DNA of 64,000 nucleotides from the NCBI GenBank assembly GCA_963753225.1, contig CAVWBQ010000025.1:62001-126000 (forward strand), given 5' to 3'. Shown here piece after piece: positions 50,640 to 58,410 of this stretch. This DNA comes from Palsa-504 sp963753225 (GTDB lineage: Bacteria; Actinomycetota; Actinomycetes; Streptosporangiales; Streptosporangiaceae). Position numbers and translations under genes: made by a program. The stretch's first letter is position 1, and every line of letters begins with the position of its first letter. Below the pieces are notes generated by a model. It was given only the letters and a program-made list of their open reading frames with translations, was not told the origin of the DNA and ran no database searches.

Positions 50640-51382
50640 CGCAAGTACGACGCCCCGTTGAGGTCGAGGACGGCCCCGCTGGCCCACTCGGCCTCCGGGG
50701 AGGCCAGGTAGACCACGGCGGCCGCGATCTCCTCCGGTGTCGCGATCCGGTTGAACGGGCTCTGCGCCCTTATCTCGGCACCGCGCGGCGAGTTCAGGTC
50801 GTCGCTGGCCATGTCGGTGCCGACATACCCTGGCGCCACGCTCGCGACCGCGATGCCGAGCGGCGCCAGCGCCCGCGCCATCGACTGGCCGAACGAGTTC
50901 AGCGCGGCCTTGCTCGCCCCGTAGGCCGGGTGCCGCGGCTCGCCGCGGTACGCGCCGCGCGAGGTCACGTTGACGATCCGGCCCCCGGTCTCCTTCATGT
51001 ACTGCACGGCGCACCAGGTCACGTTGGCCGCGCCGGTGAGGTTGACCGCGAGCGTCTCCCGCCAGATGTCCTGCCACTGCTGGTAGGACACGTCGGTGAC
51101 CGGATGCGGGACGTAGACGCCGGCGTTGTTGACCAGCACGTCCAGCCCGCCGAGGTCCGCGTGGGCCTGGTCGGTCATCCGCCGGACGGCCTCGGCGTCG
51201 GCCAGGTCGGCCTGGACGACCGTGTGGCCGTCGCCCGGCAGCCCGGCCAGCACCTGGCCGGCCAGGCCGGGCGAGCCGCGGTGATGCACCGCCACCCGCT
51301 CGCCCTGCCGGGCGAACGCCTCTGCCACCGCCCGGCCGATGCCCCGCGACGCCCCCGTCACCAGTACCGCTCGCTGCGCCAC
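50636..51382 (-). CDS. SDR family oxidoreductase, FabG-like
   Basis: A 248-residue classical short-chain dehydrogenase. AVLVTGASRGIGRAVAEAF (cofactor loop, TGxxxGIG), VNNAGVY, catalytic Ser in VNVTSRGAYRG, YGASK (Tyr/Lys pair) and APGYVGTDMA. HHRGSP after the second strand, with His-Arg, suggests NADPH preference. It resembles 3-oxoacyl-ACP reductases, but such proteins have very varied substrates. It lies 16 bases downstream of panB in the same orientation, so the two are probably cotranscribed. Confidence 0.88.
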   Translation of the reverse strand: MAQRAVLVTGASRGIGRAVAEAFARQGERVAVHHRGSPGLAGQVLAGLPGDGHTVVQADLADAEAVRRMTDQAHADLGGLDVLVNNAGVYVPHPVTDVSYQQWQDIWRETLAVNLTGAANVTWCAVQYMKETGGRIVNVTSRGAYRGEPRHPAYGASKAALNSFGQSMARALAPLGIAVASVAPGYVGTDMASDDLNSPRGAEIRAQSPFNRIATPEEIAAAVVYLASPEAEWASGAVLDLNGASYLR

Positions 51383-51398
51383 GACGCTCCCTCAGGGC

Positions 51399-52226
51399 CT
51401 AGGTGTAGCTGTGCTCCGCGTCCGGGTAACGGCCGCCCGACACGTCGTCGGTGAACCGGCGCGCGGCGTCGAGCAGGGTGTCGCGCAGGCTGGCGTACCG
51501 CTTCACGAAGCGGGGCAGCCGCCCGGTGGTCAGCCCGGCCATATCCTGCCAGACCAGGATCTGCGCGTCGCAGTACGCGCCGGCGCCGATGCCGACCGTC
51601 GGGATCCGCAACACCTCCGAGACCCGCTGCCCGAGATCGGCGGGGACCGACTCGAGCACGACGGCGAACGCGCCCGCGTCCTGGAGCGCTCGGGCGTCCG
51701 CGAGCAGCTGGTCGCCCGCGGTGCCGCGGCCCTGGACGCGCCGCACGCCGCCGAGCGTGTTGACGCTCTGCGGGGTCAGCCCGAGGTGCCCCATTACCGG
51801 GATGCCGGCCGCGGTCATCGCCCGGACCTGGGGGAGCACGCGACGCCCGCCCTCGAGCTTGACCGCCTGCGCCCCGCCCTCCTTCAGGTGCCTGACCGCG
51901 TTCCGCAGCGCCACCTCGGGGCCGCCCTCATAGCTGCCGAACGGCAGGTCCGCCACCACCAGCGCGGTGCGCGTCCCGCGCACTACCGCCTGCACCATCG
52001 GGATGAGCTGATCCATCGTCACCGGCACGGTGGTCTCATGGCCGAACACCATCTCGGCGCTGGTGTCGCCCACGAGCAGCGCGCGGACCCCCGCCTGCTC
52101 GAAGACGCCCGCGGTCAGGGTGTCGTAGCTGGTGAGCATCGACCAGCGCTCGCCGCGATCGGTCGCGGCCTGCAGGTCGGTGATGGTGATCCGCCTGGCG
52201 GCGGGCCAGGGTGCTGCTTCGGGCAT
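51399..52226 (-). CDS. panB: 3-methyl-2-oxobutanoate hydroxymethyltransferase
   Basis: A 275-residue TIM-barrel enzyme. MLTSYDTLTAGVFEQAGV, LLVGDTSAEMVFGHETTVPVT, VADLPFGSYEGG, VKLEGG and VMGHLGLTPQSVNTLGG are signature PanB segments with the magnesium-binding Asp and the catalytic Glu of the VVLESVP strand. It transfers a hydroxymethyl group to ketoisovalerate to give ketopantoate for pantothenate and CoA. ATG 52226 has a purine-rich AGGAGT upstream. panC and panD are not in the window. Confidence 0.92.
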   Translation of the reverse strand: MPEAAPWPAARRITITDLQAATDRGERWSMLTSYDTLTAGVFEQAGVRALLVGDTSAEMVFGHETTVPVTMDQLIPMVQAVVRGTRTALVVADLPFGSYEGGPEVALRNAVRHLKEGGAQAVKLEGGRRVLPQVRAMTAAGIPVMGHLGLTPQSVNTLGGVRRVQGRGTAGDQLLADARALQDAGAFAVVLESVPADLGQRVSEVLRIPTVGIGAGAYCDAQILVWQDMAGLTTGRLPRFVKRYASLRDTLLDAARRFTDDVSGGRYPDAEHSYT

Positions 52227-52278
52227 GGCAGGACTCCTTCCGGTCGCCACCGGGGATGGTTGGCGCCAGTGCCCAGTC

Positions 52279-52869
52279 TTACTTCTCCTGATCGCACAGG
52301 GACAGCAATTTGGTGGCCGTGGCCCAGTTCCTGGCCGTGGCGGCCAGTCCGCGCTTGTTCCTCGGCGGCGCGATGATCTTGAACACGTTCTGGGCCAGCT
52401 CACTCGTCCCGAAACCGTCCGGCGTGTGCAGGTACAGCGCCGGGCCGGCCAACTGGCCAATCAATTGCACGGTGTCCCGGCTGCCCTTGTCCGCGGCGGC
52501 GCTGCCGGCCGCGGAGATCCGGTCGAGCAGGGTCTCGGGCGGCGTGGCGTTCAGGAATACCACGTGCACCAGCTTGGGATTCGGCTCGTCCGGATACGGG
52601 TTGGCGGCCAGCACCTGCGCCAGCTCGTCCCGGCTCAGGACCACCACAGAGGACCAGATTCCGAACCTGTCCTCGATGGCCGACTCGAGCGCCGCGGCCA
52701 GCTTCGCGGTGTCTGTGTCCGCGGTGCTGAACAGCACGTTGCCGCTCTGGATGTAGGTGCTCACATCGGTGTGCCCGAGCGAGGTCACGACCTCGCGCAG
52801 GTCCGCCATCGGGACCTTGTTCCGGCCGCCGACGTTGATGCCGCGCAGCAGGGCGATGTGGGATGCCAT
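52279..52869 (-). CDS. DUF1697 domain protein
   Basis: A 196-residue protein opening with the DUF1697 hallmark IALLRGINVGGRNKVPMADLR, followed by VSTYIQSGNVLFST and NPYPDEPNPKLVHVVFLN, and ending with RNWATATKLLSL. This small cytoplasmic family of two ferredoxin-like repeats is widespread, and its function is unknown. ATG 52869 has an AAGGAGGA ribosome site. It may form a unit with panB 52 bases downstream. Confidence 0.9.
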   Translation of the reverse strand: MASHIALLRGINVGGRNKVPMADLREVVTSLGHTDVSTYIQSGNVLFSTADTDTAKLAAALESAIEDRFGIWSSVVVLSRDELAQVLAANPYPDEPNPKLVHVVFLNATPPETLLDRISAAGSAAADKGSRDTVQLIGQLAGPALYLHTPDGFGTSELAQNVFKIIAPPRNKRGLAATARNWATATKLLSLCDQEK

Positions 52870-53039
52870 GGCGTCCTCCTTACCGGAATTTATCCCCTAA
52901 CGAACTGGGCGCGTGCCCCGGATACGGCTTCCCGCCCCAGCTGAGCGGGGTGTCCAGGAGGGCGGTCCAGTCCGGGTCAGCACTTTCGCGGCCCGTGACC
53001 ACTTTGGTACCCGCGAGTTAGCTGACACAATGCCGTTTC

Positions 53040-54290
53040 GTGCGTGCCACGCGGAGAGGCCCGTTCCACGATCTGCCCCCCGAAGTGGCGATCCTCGCCT
53101 CGGTAGCGTTCACGGTCGCACTCGGGTTCGGGATCGTGGCCCCCGCCATCCCCGCCTTCGCCCGCCAGTTTGGCGTGAGCGTGGCCGCAGCGGCCAGCAT
53201 AATCAGCGTGTTCGCGCTGATGAGGGTGGTCGGGGCGCTGCCCGCTGGGCGTCTGGTGGACCGCTTCGGCGAGCCGGGGGTGATGGCGGCGGGCATCGCG
53301 GTGGTCGCGGTGAGCAGCATCCTGGCCGGGTTCTCCCAGTCCTTCGCGGAGCTCATGGTGCTGCGTGGCAGCGGCGGGGTGGGTTCGGCGATGTTCAGCA
53401 TCAGCGCCCAGGCCCTGCTCCTCGGCACCGTGCCCGGCAGCCAGCGCGGCCGGGCCAGCGGCCTGTTCAGCGGCGGCTTCCTGCTCGGCGGGATCAGCGG
53501 CCCGGCGGTCGGCGGGCTGATCGCGGCGTGGTCGCTGCGCGCGCCGTTCTTCATCTACGGCTGCCTGCTCGTGGTGCCCGCGATCCTGGCGGCGGTCGTG
53601 CTGCGCCGGGTACCGGACCGCCGCCAGGCGGCCACGCGGCCGCAGGCCGGGTCGCTGGCCACGCTGGGCCGCGCGGTACGCAGCCGCACCTGGCGGGCTG
53701 CCGCGTCGGCCAACCTGGCCGACGGCTTCGCCGCGCTCGGCGTGCGCGGCGCCCTGGTGCCGCTGTTCGTCCGGGAGGTCCTGCACCGGTCGGCGGTCTG
53801 GACCGGGATCGGGTTCCTCCTGTTCGCCTTGCTGAACGGGGCCGCGCTGGTGCCGGGCGGGCGGGTGGCCGACACCCTCGGCCGCCGCCCCGTCATCATC
53901 GCCGGGTGCGTCGTCTCGGCCGTCGGCATGGTGATGCTGGCGCTGCTGCCCGGCCCGTGGGCCTACCTGGCCGCGCTGGCCGTGGCCGGCTTCGGCTCGG
54001 GCCTGCTGGACGTGGCGCCGGCCGCGATGATCGGGGACATCATCGACCGCGACGGCGGGACCGTGGTCGCCTCCTACCAGATGGCGGGCGACGTCGGCTC
54101 GGTGATCGGCCCCGTGGCGGGGGGCTTCCTGGTCGACTCGGCCTCCTACGGCGCGGCCTTCGGACTGGCCGCCGCGGTGCTGGGCGGCGCCGCCATCCTC
54201 GGTTACGCCGCCCCGGAGACCAGACCGGGCGGACAGGCAAATCCCCCGGCCGGCCACGCCGTCACCGGTCCGGATTCCAGGGTCCGCTGA
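53040..54290 (+). CDS. MFS transporter (drug:proton antiporter-like, 12 helices)
   Basis: A 416-residue major facilitator protein with about 12 hydrophobic helices. Motif A between helices 2 and 3 reads GRLVDRFGEPGVM, and the second-half copy reads GGRVADTLGRRPVII. GLFSGGFLLGGISGPAVGG resembles motif C of antiporters. It probably exports a small molecule; the substrate is unknown. GTG 53040 lies upstream of the first helix with no clear ribosome site, so the start could be slightly later. Confidence 0.85.
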   Translation: MRATRRGPFHDLPPEVAILASVAFTVALGFGIVAPAIPAFARQFGVSVAAAASIISVFALMRVVGALPAGRLVDRFGEPGVMAAGIAVVAVSSILAGFSQSFAELMVLRGSGGVGSAMFSISAQALLLGTVPGSQRGRASGLFSGGFLLGGISGPAVGGLIAAWSLRAPFFIYGCLLVVPAILAAVVLRRVPDRRQAATRPQAGSLATLGRAVRSRTWRAAASANLADGFAALGVRGALVPLFVREVLHRSAVWTGIGFLLFALLNGAALVPGGRVADTLGRRPVIIAGCVVSAVGMVMLALLPGPWAYLAALAVAGFGSGLLDVAPAAMIGDIIDRDGGTVVASYQMAGDVGSVIGPVAGGFLVDSASYGAAFGLAAAVLGGAAILGYAAPETRPGGQANPPAGHAVTGPDSRVR

Positions 54291-54452
54291 CCTGGGCCGG
54301 CGCGTGCTCACCGGCCGCCCTCACCTGACCTGCTGGCGGCCGGTCACGCTGGCCGGCGCCGAACTGTTCGAGTCCCAATCCGTTCGGCCGCGACCGACCT
54401 GACCGAGGCGCTCGTCCGCGGCTACACGACGGCGTGACGCTATGGTTATCCG

Positions 54453-55757
54453 GTGGTGTCATGGGCCGAACACGCTATCTGGTGGCACGTGTACCCGCTC
54501 GGCTTCACCGGCGCCGAGAAGACGGCGCTGCCGGCGGACGAGCCGGCCCGGCACCGGCTGCGGCAGCTGGAGGCCTGGCTCGACTACGCGGCCGAGCTGG
54601 GCTGTACGGGCCTGCTGCTCGGGCCCGTCTTCTCGTCAGGAACCCACGGCTACGACACCGTCGACCACTTCGAGATAGATCCCAGGCTCGGCGACCAGGC
54701 CGACTACGACCACCTGGTGGCCGAGGCCGCCCGGCGCGGCCTGCGTATCGTGCTCGACGGGGTGTTCAACCACGTCGGCCGCTCGTTCCCGGCGTTCCAG
54801 GCCGCCCTGGCCGGCGGCCCCGGCTCGCCCGCCGCCCGGTGGTTCCGGTATGACCCCGCGGCCGGCGAGTACGCCACGTTCGAGGGCCACCACGGCCTGG
54901 TCGCGCTGGACCACGAAGAGCCGGAGGTCGGGGACTACGTCGCCCAGGTCATGACCTACTGGCTGGATCGCGGCGCGTCGGGCTGGCGGCTCGACGCCGC
55001 CTACGCGGTGCCGGCCAGCTTCTGGGCCAAGCTGCTGCCGGGCGTCAGGGAGGCGCACCCGGACGCGTGGTTCCTCGGCGAGGTGATCCACGGTGACTAC
55101 GCGGCCTACGCTGCGGACAGCGGCCTGGACTCGATCACTCAGTACGAGCTGTGGAAGGCGATCTGGAGTTCGCTCAACGACCCGAACTTCTTCGAGCTTG
55201 CCTGGGCTCTCGGCCGGCACAACCAGGTGCTCGACGGGGTGATGCCGCAGACGTTCGCCGGGAACCACGACGTGACCCGGCTGGCCAGTCGGCTCACCGA
55301 CCAGCGGCACATCGGTCACGCCCTGGCCGTGGTGCTCACCGTGGGCGGGATACCGAGCATCTACTACGGCGACGAGCAGGCATTCCGCGGCGTCAAACAG
55401 GAAGGGGCCGGTGGCGACGACGCGATCCGCCCGGCCTTCCCGGCCAGCCCGGCCGACCTGCCGCCCGATGGCTGGCCGGCCTACCGGCTGCACCAGCGCC
55501 TTATCGGCTTGCGCCGCAGCCACCCGTGGCTAGCCCGGGCGCGGACCACCGTGGAGCACCTGGCCAACGAGACGATCGCCATCCGGGCGGCCGCGGACGG
55601 CGCCGGCATCCTCCTGCTGCTGAATGCGGGCGACGCGCCGTTCAGGTTCCCGGTCGAGGTGACCGGGCTGACGGTGGCAGAGAGCCCCGATCCGGACGCC
55701 AGGCCCGGCGACCCCGCCCTGGTGCCCCCGCACAGCTGGATCATCCTGGGCTCATGA
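54453..55757 (+). CDS. GH13 alpha-amylase family protein
   Basis: A 434-residue cytoplasmic enzyme. It shows the four GH13 regions: DGVFNHVG (region I), GWRLDAAYAV (nucleophile Asp), WFLGEVI (acid/base Glu) and FAGNHDVTR (third Asp), plus a short beta-sandwich end. The compact N terminus beginning WAEHAIWWHVYPLGF is typical of intracellular GH13 enzymes that act on small alpha-glucosides. Starts at GTG; a second GTG follows immediately. The TGA overlaps the next ATG (ATGA). Confidence 0.88.
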   Translation: MVSWAEHAIWWHVYPLGFTGAEKTALPADEPARHRLRQLEAWLDYAAELGCTGLLLGPVFSSGTHGYDTVDHFEIDPRLGDQADYDHLVAEAARRGLRIVLDGVFNHVGRSFPAFQAALAGGPGSPAARWFRYDPAAGEYATFEGHHGLVALDHEEPEVGDYVAQVMTYWLDRGASGWRLDAAYAVPASFWAKLLPGVREAHPDAWFLGEVIHGDYAAYAADSGLDSITQYELWKAIWSSLNDPNFFELAWALGRHNQVLDGVMPQTFAGNHDVTRLASRLTDQRHIGHALAVVLTVGGIPSIYYGDEQAFRGVKQEGAGGDDAIRPAFPASPADLPPDGWPAYRLHQRLIGLRRSHPWLARARTTVEHLANETIAIRAAADGAGILLLLNAGDAPFRFPVEVTGLTVAESPDPDARPGDPALVPPHSWIILGS

Positions 55758-56326
55758 GCAGCCCCGCGCCGGCCTGGGTCGTGGCCGGGCCGCCCGGAGC
55801 CGGCAAGAGCACGGTCGCGGACCTGCTCCTGGCCGCGCTAGAGCCGACCCCGGCGCTGCTGGACAAGGACACGATGTACGGGCCGTTCGTGGCGGCCGTG
55901 CTCGCCTCGGCCGGACGGCCGCCCGGCGAGCGCGAAGGACCGTGGTACGACGAGCACATCAAGGTGCACGAGTACGCCGGGATCGCGGCCACGGCCCGGG
56001 AGATTCGCGCCCACGGCTGCCCGGTCCTGCTGTCAGGCCCGTTCACCGGGCAGATCCACGACGGGCAGCGGTGGCGGTCCTGGGTGGCCGAACTCGGCGG
56101 CGGAACCGCCCACCTGGTCTGGGTCAGGTCGGACGAGGCCACCCTGCTGCACAGGCTCACCGCCCGCGGGCTGGCCCGCGACGCGGCCAAGCTAGCGGAG
56201 TTCGAGCGGTTCTGCGCCAGCATGCGGCTCGGCACCGAGCCGGCCGCCCCGCACCTCACCGTGGACAACCGCCTGACCGCCGTCCCGCTCGCCGACCAGG
56301 TCGCCGCCCTGGTGCAGGCGGCCTAG
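55754..56326 (+). CDS. small P-loop kinase/ATPase (zeta-toxin/AAA_33-like)
   Basis: A 190-residue P-loop protein. WVVAGPPGAGKSTVADLLL is the Walker A loop, LLDKDTMYG a substrate-side Asp, LLSGPFTG a Walker B-like strand and RLTARGLARDAAKL the lid with Arg residues. This is the pattern of gluconokinase/chloramphenicol phosphotransferase-like enzymes. Substrate unknown. It is coupled to the GH13 gene by ATGA, so a role in sugar metabolism is plausible. Confidence 0.78.
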   Translation: MSSPAPAWVVAGPPGAGKSTVADLLLAALEPTPALLDKDTMYGPFVAAVLASAGRPPGEREGPWYDEHIKVHEYAGIAATAREIRAHGCPVLLSGPFTGQIHDGQRWRSWVAELGGGTAHLVWVRSDEATLLHRLTARGLARDAAKLAEFERFCASMRLGTEPAAPHLTVDNRLTAVPLADQVAALVQAA

Positions 56327-57027
56327 CCCATCGGGTAGCGGTGGAAGGCGACCGCGTACTCGCACCCGGCGCCCAGCCCGACGTAGCCCGCCATGTTCTT
56401 CAGGAACTCGTCGGGGTCGAACTCGCGGCCCAGGCCCTCGATGTAGGCCCGGTGCTCGCGCAGCGACGCCACGCCCGCCTCGATCGTGTCGGTGACGTCG
56501 ACGAAGTGCGTCGGCGCGCCTGTGCCGGCCACGTAGGCGTCCCTGATGTCGGTGGCCCGCGGGGCCGCCTCGGGGAATACCCACTCGTTGGCGGCGTCCC
56601 GGCAGGCGTCCAGCGTGGCCAGCCCGACGGCCCGGTGGTCGGCGTGATTGACCGGGCCTTCCTCGCCCCAGGTGAGATCGAAGCTCATCCCGATGACGAC
56701 CTGGGGCTGCAGCCTGCGGAACGCGGCGGCCAGGTCGCGCCGCAGCGCGATTCCGTACTCCACCAGCCCGTCCTCGTGGTCCAGGAATTCCACCTCGGTC
56801 ACGCCCACGACCGCGGCGCTGCGCCGCTCTTCCTCCATCCGCAGCGGGCCGACCTTATCCGGGGGCATTCCGGCGATGCCCGCCTCACCCCTGGTCACGA
56901 GCAGGTAGGACACCTGTTTGCCCTGCCGCGTCCACCGGGCCACGGCGGAGGCGACGCCGTACTCGAGATCGTCCGGGTGAGCCGCTACGGCCACGGCCCT
57001 GTCCCAGTCCTCCGGCATCGGCTGCAT
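56323..57027 (-). CDS. PIG-L family deacetylase
   Basis: A 234-residue zinc-dependent de-N-acetylase. VAVAAHPDDLEYG gives the zinc motif (AHPDD), VNHADHRAVG the third ligand His, and TRGEAGIAGMPPD the conserved loop. Relatives deacetylate GlcNAc-inositol (mycothiol MshB) or antibiotic and other amino-sugar conjugates; this one is a more distant LmbE-like member. ATG 57027 has AGAGGGG at eight bases; the frame also opens at a GTG nine bases earlier. Its stop overlaps that of the convergent P-loop kinase. Confidence 0.87.
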   Translation of the reverse strand: MQPMPEDWDRAVAVAAHPDDLEYGVASAVARWTRQGKQVSYLLVTRGEAGIAGMPPDKVGPLRMEEERRSAAVVGVTEVEFLDHEDGLVEYGIALRRDLAAAFRRLQPQVVIGMSFDLTWGEEGPVNHADHRAVGLATLDACRDAANEWVFPEAAPRATDIRDAYVAGTGAPTHFVDVTDTIEAGVASLREHRAYIEGLGREFDPDEFLKNMAGYVGLGAGCEYAVAFHRYPMG

Positions 57028-57122
57028 CCCCGCCACCCCTCTTCCCTCGGTAGTGCCCCAACACTCTCACATCGCGCCCGGTACTACAGTCGCACCCGTC
57101 CCTGGCACTGCTCGGCTGAGCC

Positions 57123-57635
57123 TTAGGCCGGGCAGGTCCACTCTTCGGGGCTGCGGATCGGGCCGGAGCCGGCCGCGTCCGGCGGCGGGAAATGCTCCTT
57201 GAGCGTGAACGCGTACGGCGTCGGGCCGGACTCCCGCAGGTGGATCACCCGCTCCTCGGCCTCGTCGGTCGTCGGGGTGTGACCGCGCGGTATCCACCAC
57301 AGCGCGGCCTGGGCCTCCGCCATCTGCTCGAACCACTGGCGGCGGCGCCGGAGGACCTGCCGGTGCGTATCGGAATAGACGTACGCGGCGAGCGCCTCGA
57401 CCGACTCCCAGACCGACATGTTGACCAGGACGCCGGCGCTCCCCGCCCGGTCCCATTCGAACGCGTGTACCGCGGTCGCGTTGCCGTCCTCGGTCTGCAA
57501 CCGCCAGACGAAGCCGGGGGCGGTATCCGCCGCCGCGTTCACCGGGTCGAGGGCCGCCACGAACTCCGCGAGCAGCGGGCTGTCCAGCGGCTCACGCATC
57601 CGGCCGATGTTCACTTGCGCCAGTAGGTAGTCCAC
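57123..57635 (-). CDS. DUF3291 domain protein
   Basis: A 170-residue protein beginning YLLAQVNIGRMREPLDSPLL and containing VLVNMSVWESVEALAAYVY, FEQMAEAQAALWWIPRGH and PYAFTLKEHFPPP, the DUF3291 pattern of a ferredoxin-like dimeric alpha-beta barrel. Function unknown; relatives look like small oxygenase-type or stress proteins. The likely start is GTG 57635, since the upstream frame is not conserved in character. Divergent from the DUF1707 gene. Confidence 0.82.
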   Translation of the reverse strand: MDYLLAQVNIGRMREPLDSPLLAEFVAALDPVNAAADTAPGFVWRLQTEDGNATAVHAFEWDRAGSAGVLVNMSVWESVEALAAYVYSDTHRQVLRRRRQWFEQMAEAQAALWWIPRGHTPTTDEAEERVIHLRESGPTPYAFTLKEHFPPPDAAGSGPIRSPEEWTCPA

Positions 57636-57735
57636 GCCGTCATGGTGCCAGCCGCCGCGCCCGCGCGGCAATGCCTGCCATACGCGACTATCCTGACCAC
57701 GGGGGCCGATACGGGACATCAGGCGGTGGGGCGCT

Positions 57736-58224
57736 ATGGATGACCGCCCGGACATGCGGGCCTCGGACGTTGACCGGCAGCAGGTCATCGAGCGGCTCCG
57801 CACGGCCCTGGACGAGGGCCGCCTGAAGATGGAGGAGTACCTCGAGCGGATGGGGCATGCGTCCGAGGCGGTGACCTACGGTGACCTCGCCCCGCTGTGT
57901 GCCGACCTGCCGGAGTCCGGCTCCGTGGCACGGCGCGAATCCGCGGCGCCCGCGAAGCCTCCGCAGGCGCCACCCCCGGTCCCGCCGCACGGCGGCACCG
58001 TCGCCCGGCGGGGGTTCGCCGGCCTGCCCACGCCGCTCAAGGTGCTGTGGACGATCTGGGCAGCCGTCGTGTCGGTCAACCTCGTGGTCTGGGTCCTCGT
58101 CTCCGCTACCACCGCCCAGCTGCTCTACCCCTGGCCGCTGTGGGTGGCGGGCCCATGGGGCGCAATCCTCCTCGCCATCTCGGTCGCCGTCACGCAGGCC
58201 AGGCGAGGTGGCCGAGCCGGCTAG
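57736..58224 (+). CDS. DUF1707 and two-helix (2TM) membrane protein
   Basis: A 162-residue protein. MRASDVDRQQVIERLRTALDEGRLKMEEYLERM, in two parts, is the DUF1707/SHOCT-like helical module (7-40). A Pro/Ala-rich linker leads to two hydrophobic helices (ALKVLWTIWAAVVSVNLVVWV region and WGAILLAISVAVTQA). Common in actinobacteria, usually next to regulators or kinases; its role is unknown. The gene is followed by the Ser/Thr kinase pair. Confidence 0.88.
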   Translation: MDDRPDMRASDVDRQQVIERLRTALDEGRLKMEEYLERMGHASEAVTYGDLAPLCADLPESGSVARRESAAPAKPPQAPPPVPPHGGTVARRGFAGLPTPLKVLWTIWAAVVSVNLVVWVLVSATTAQLLYPWPLWVAGPWGAILLAISVAVTQARRGGRAG

Positions 58225-58310
58225 GGCCGGTCCCGGGGGCCCGGCCACCCGGACGCTGACCCAAGAAAACCGGCATACGACCAGGTAAGGGCGGCAATGC
58301 CGGTACTGGA

Positions 58311-58341
58311 TTGAACTAATGGGCAGCCTCTTGCGTAATAA
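58311..58341 (+). promoter_or_regulatory. possible promoter for the Ser/Thr kinase
   Basis: TTGAAC (58311-58316) and TAATAA (58336-58341) are spaced 19 bases apart, about 70 bases before the TTG start. The spacing is longer than ideal, so this is tentative. Confidence 0.25.
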
Positions 58342-58410
58342 TGAATACCAGAGCGCAGTTGTACCCCGGACTGCCCAGAGGCCACCCATCGACCCCACGG
58401 GAGGGAATCC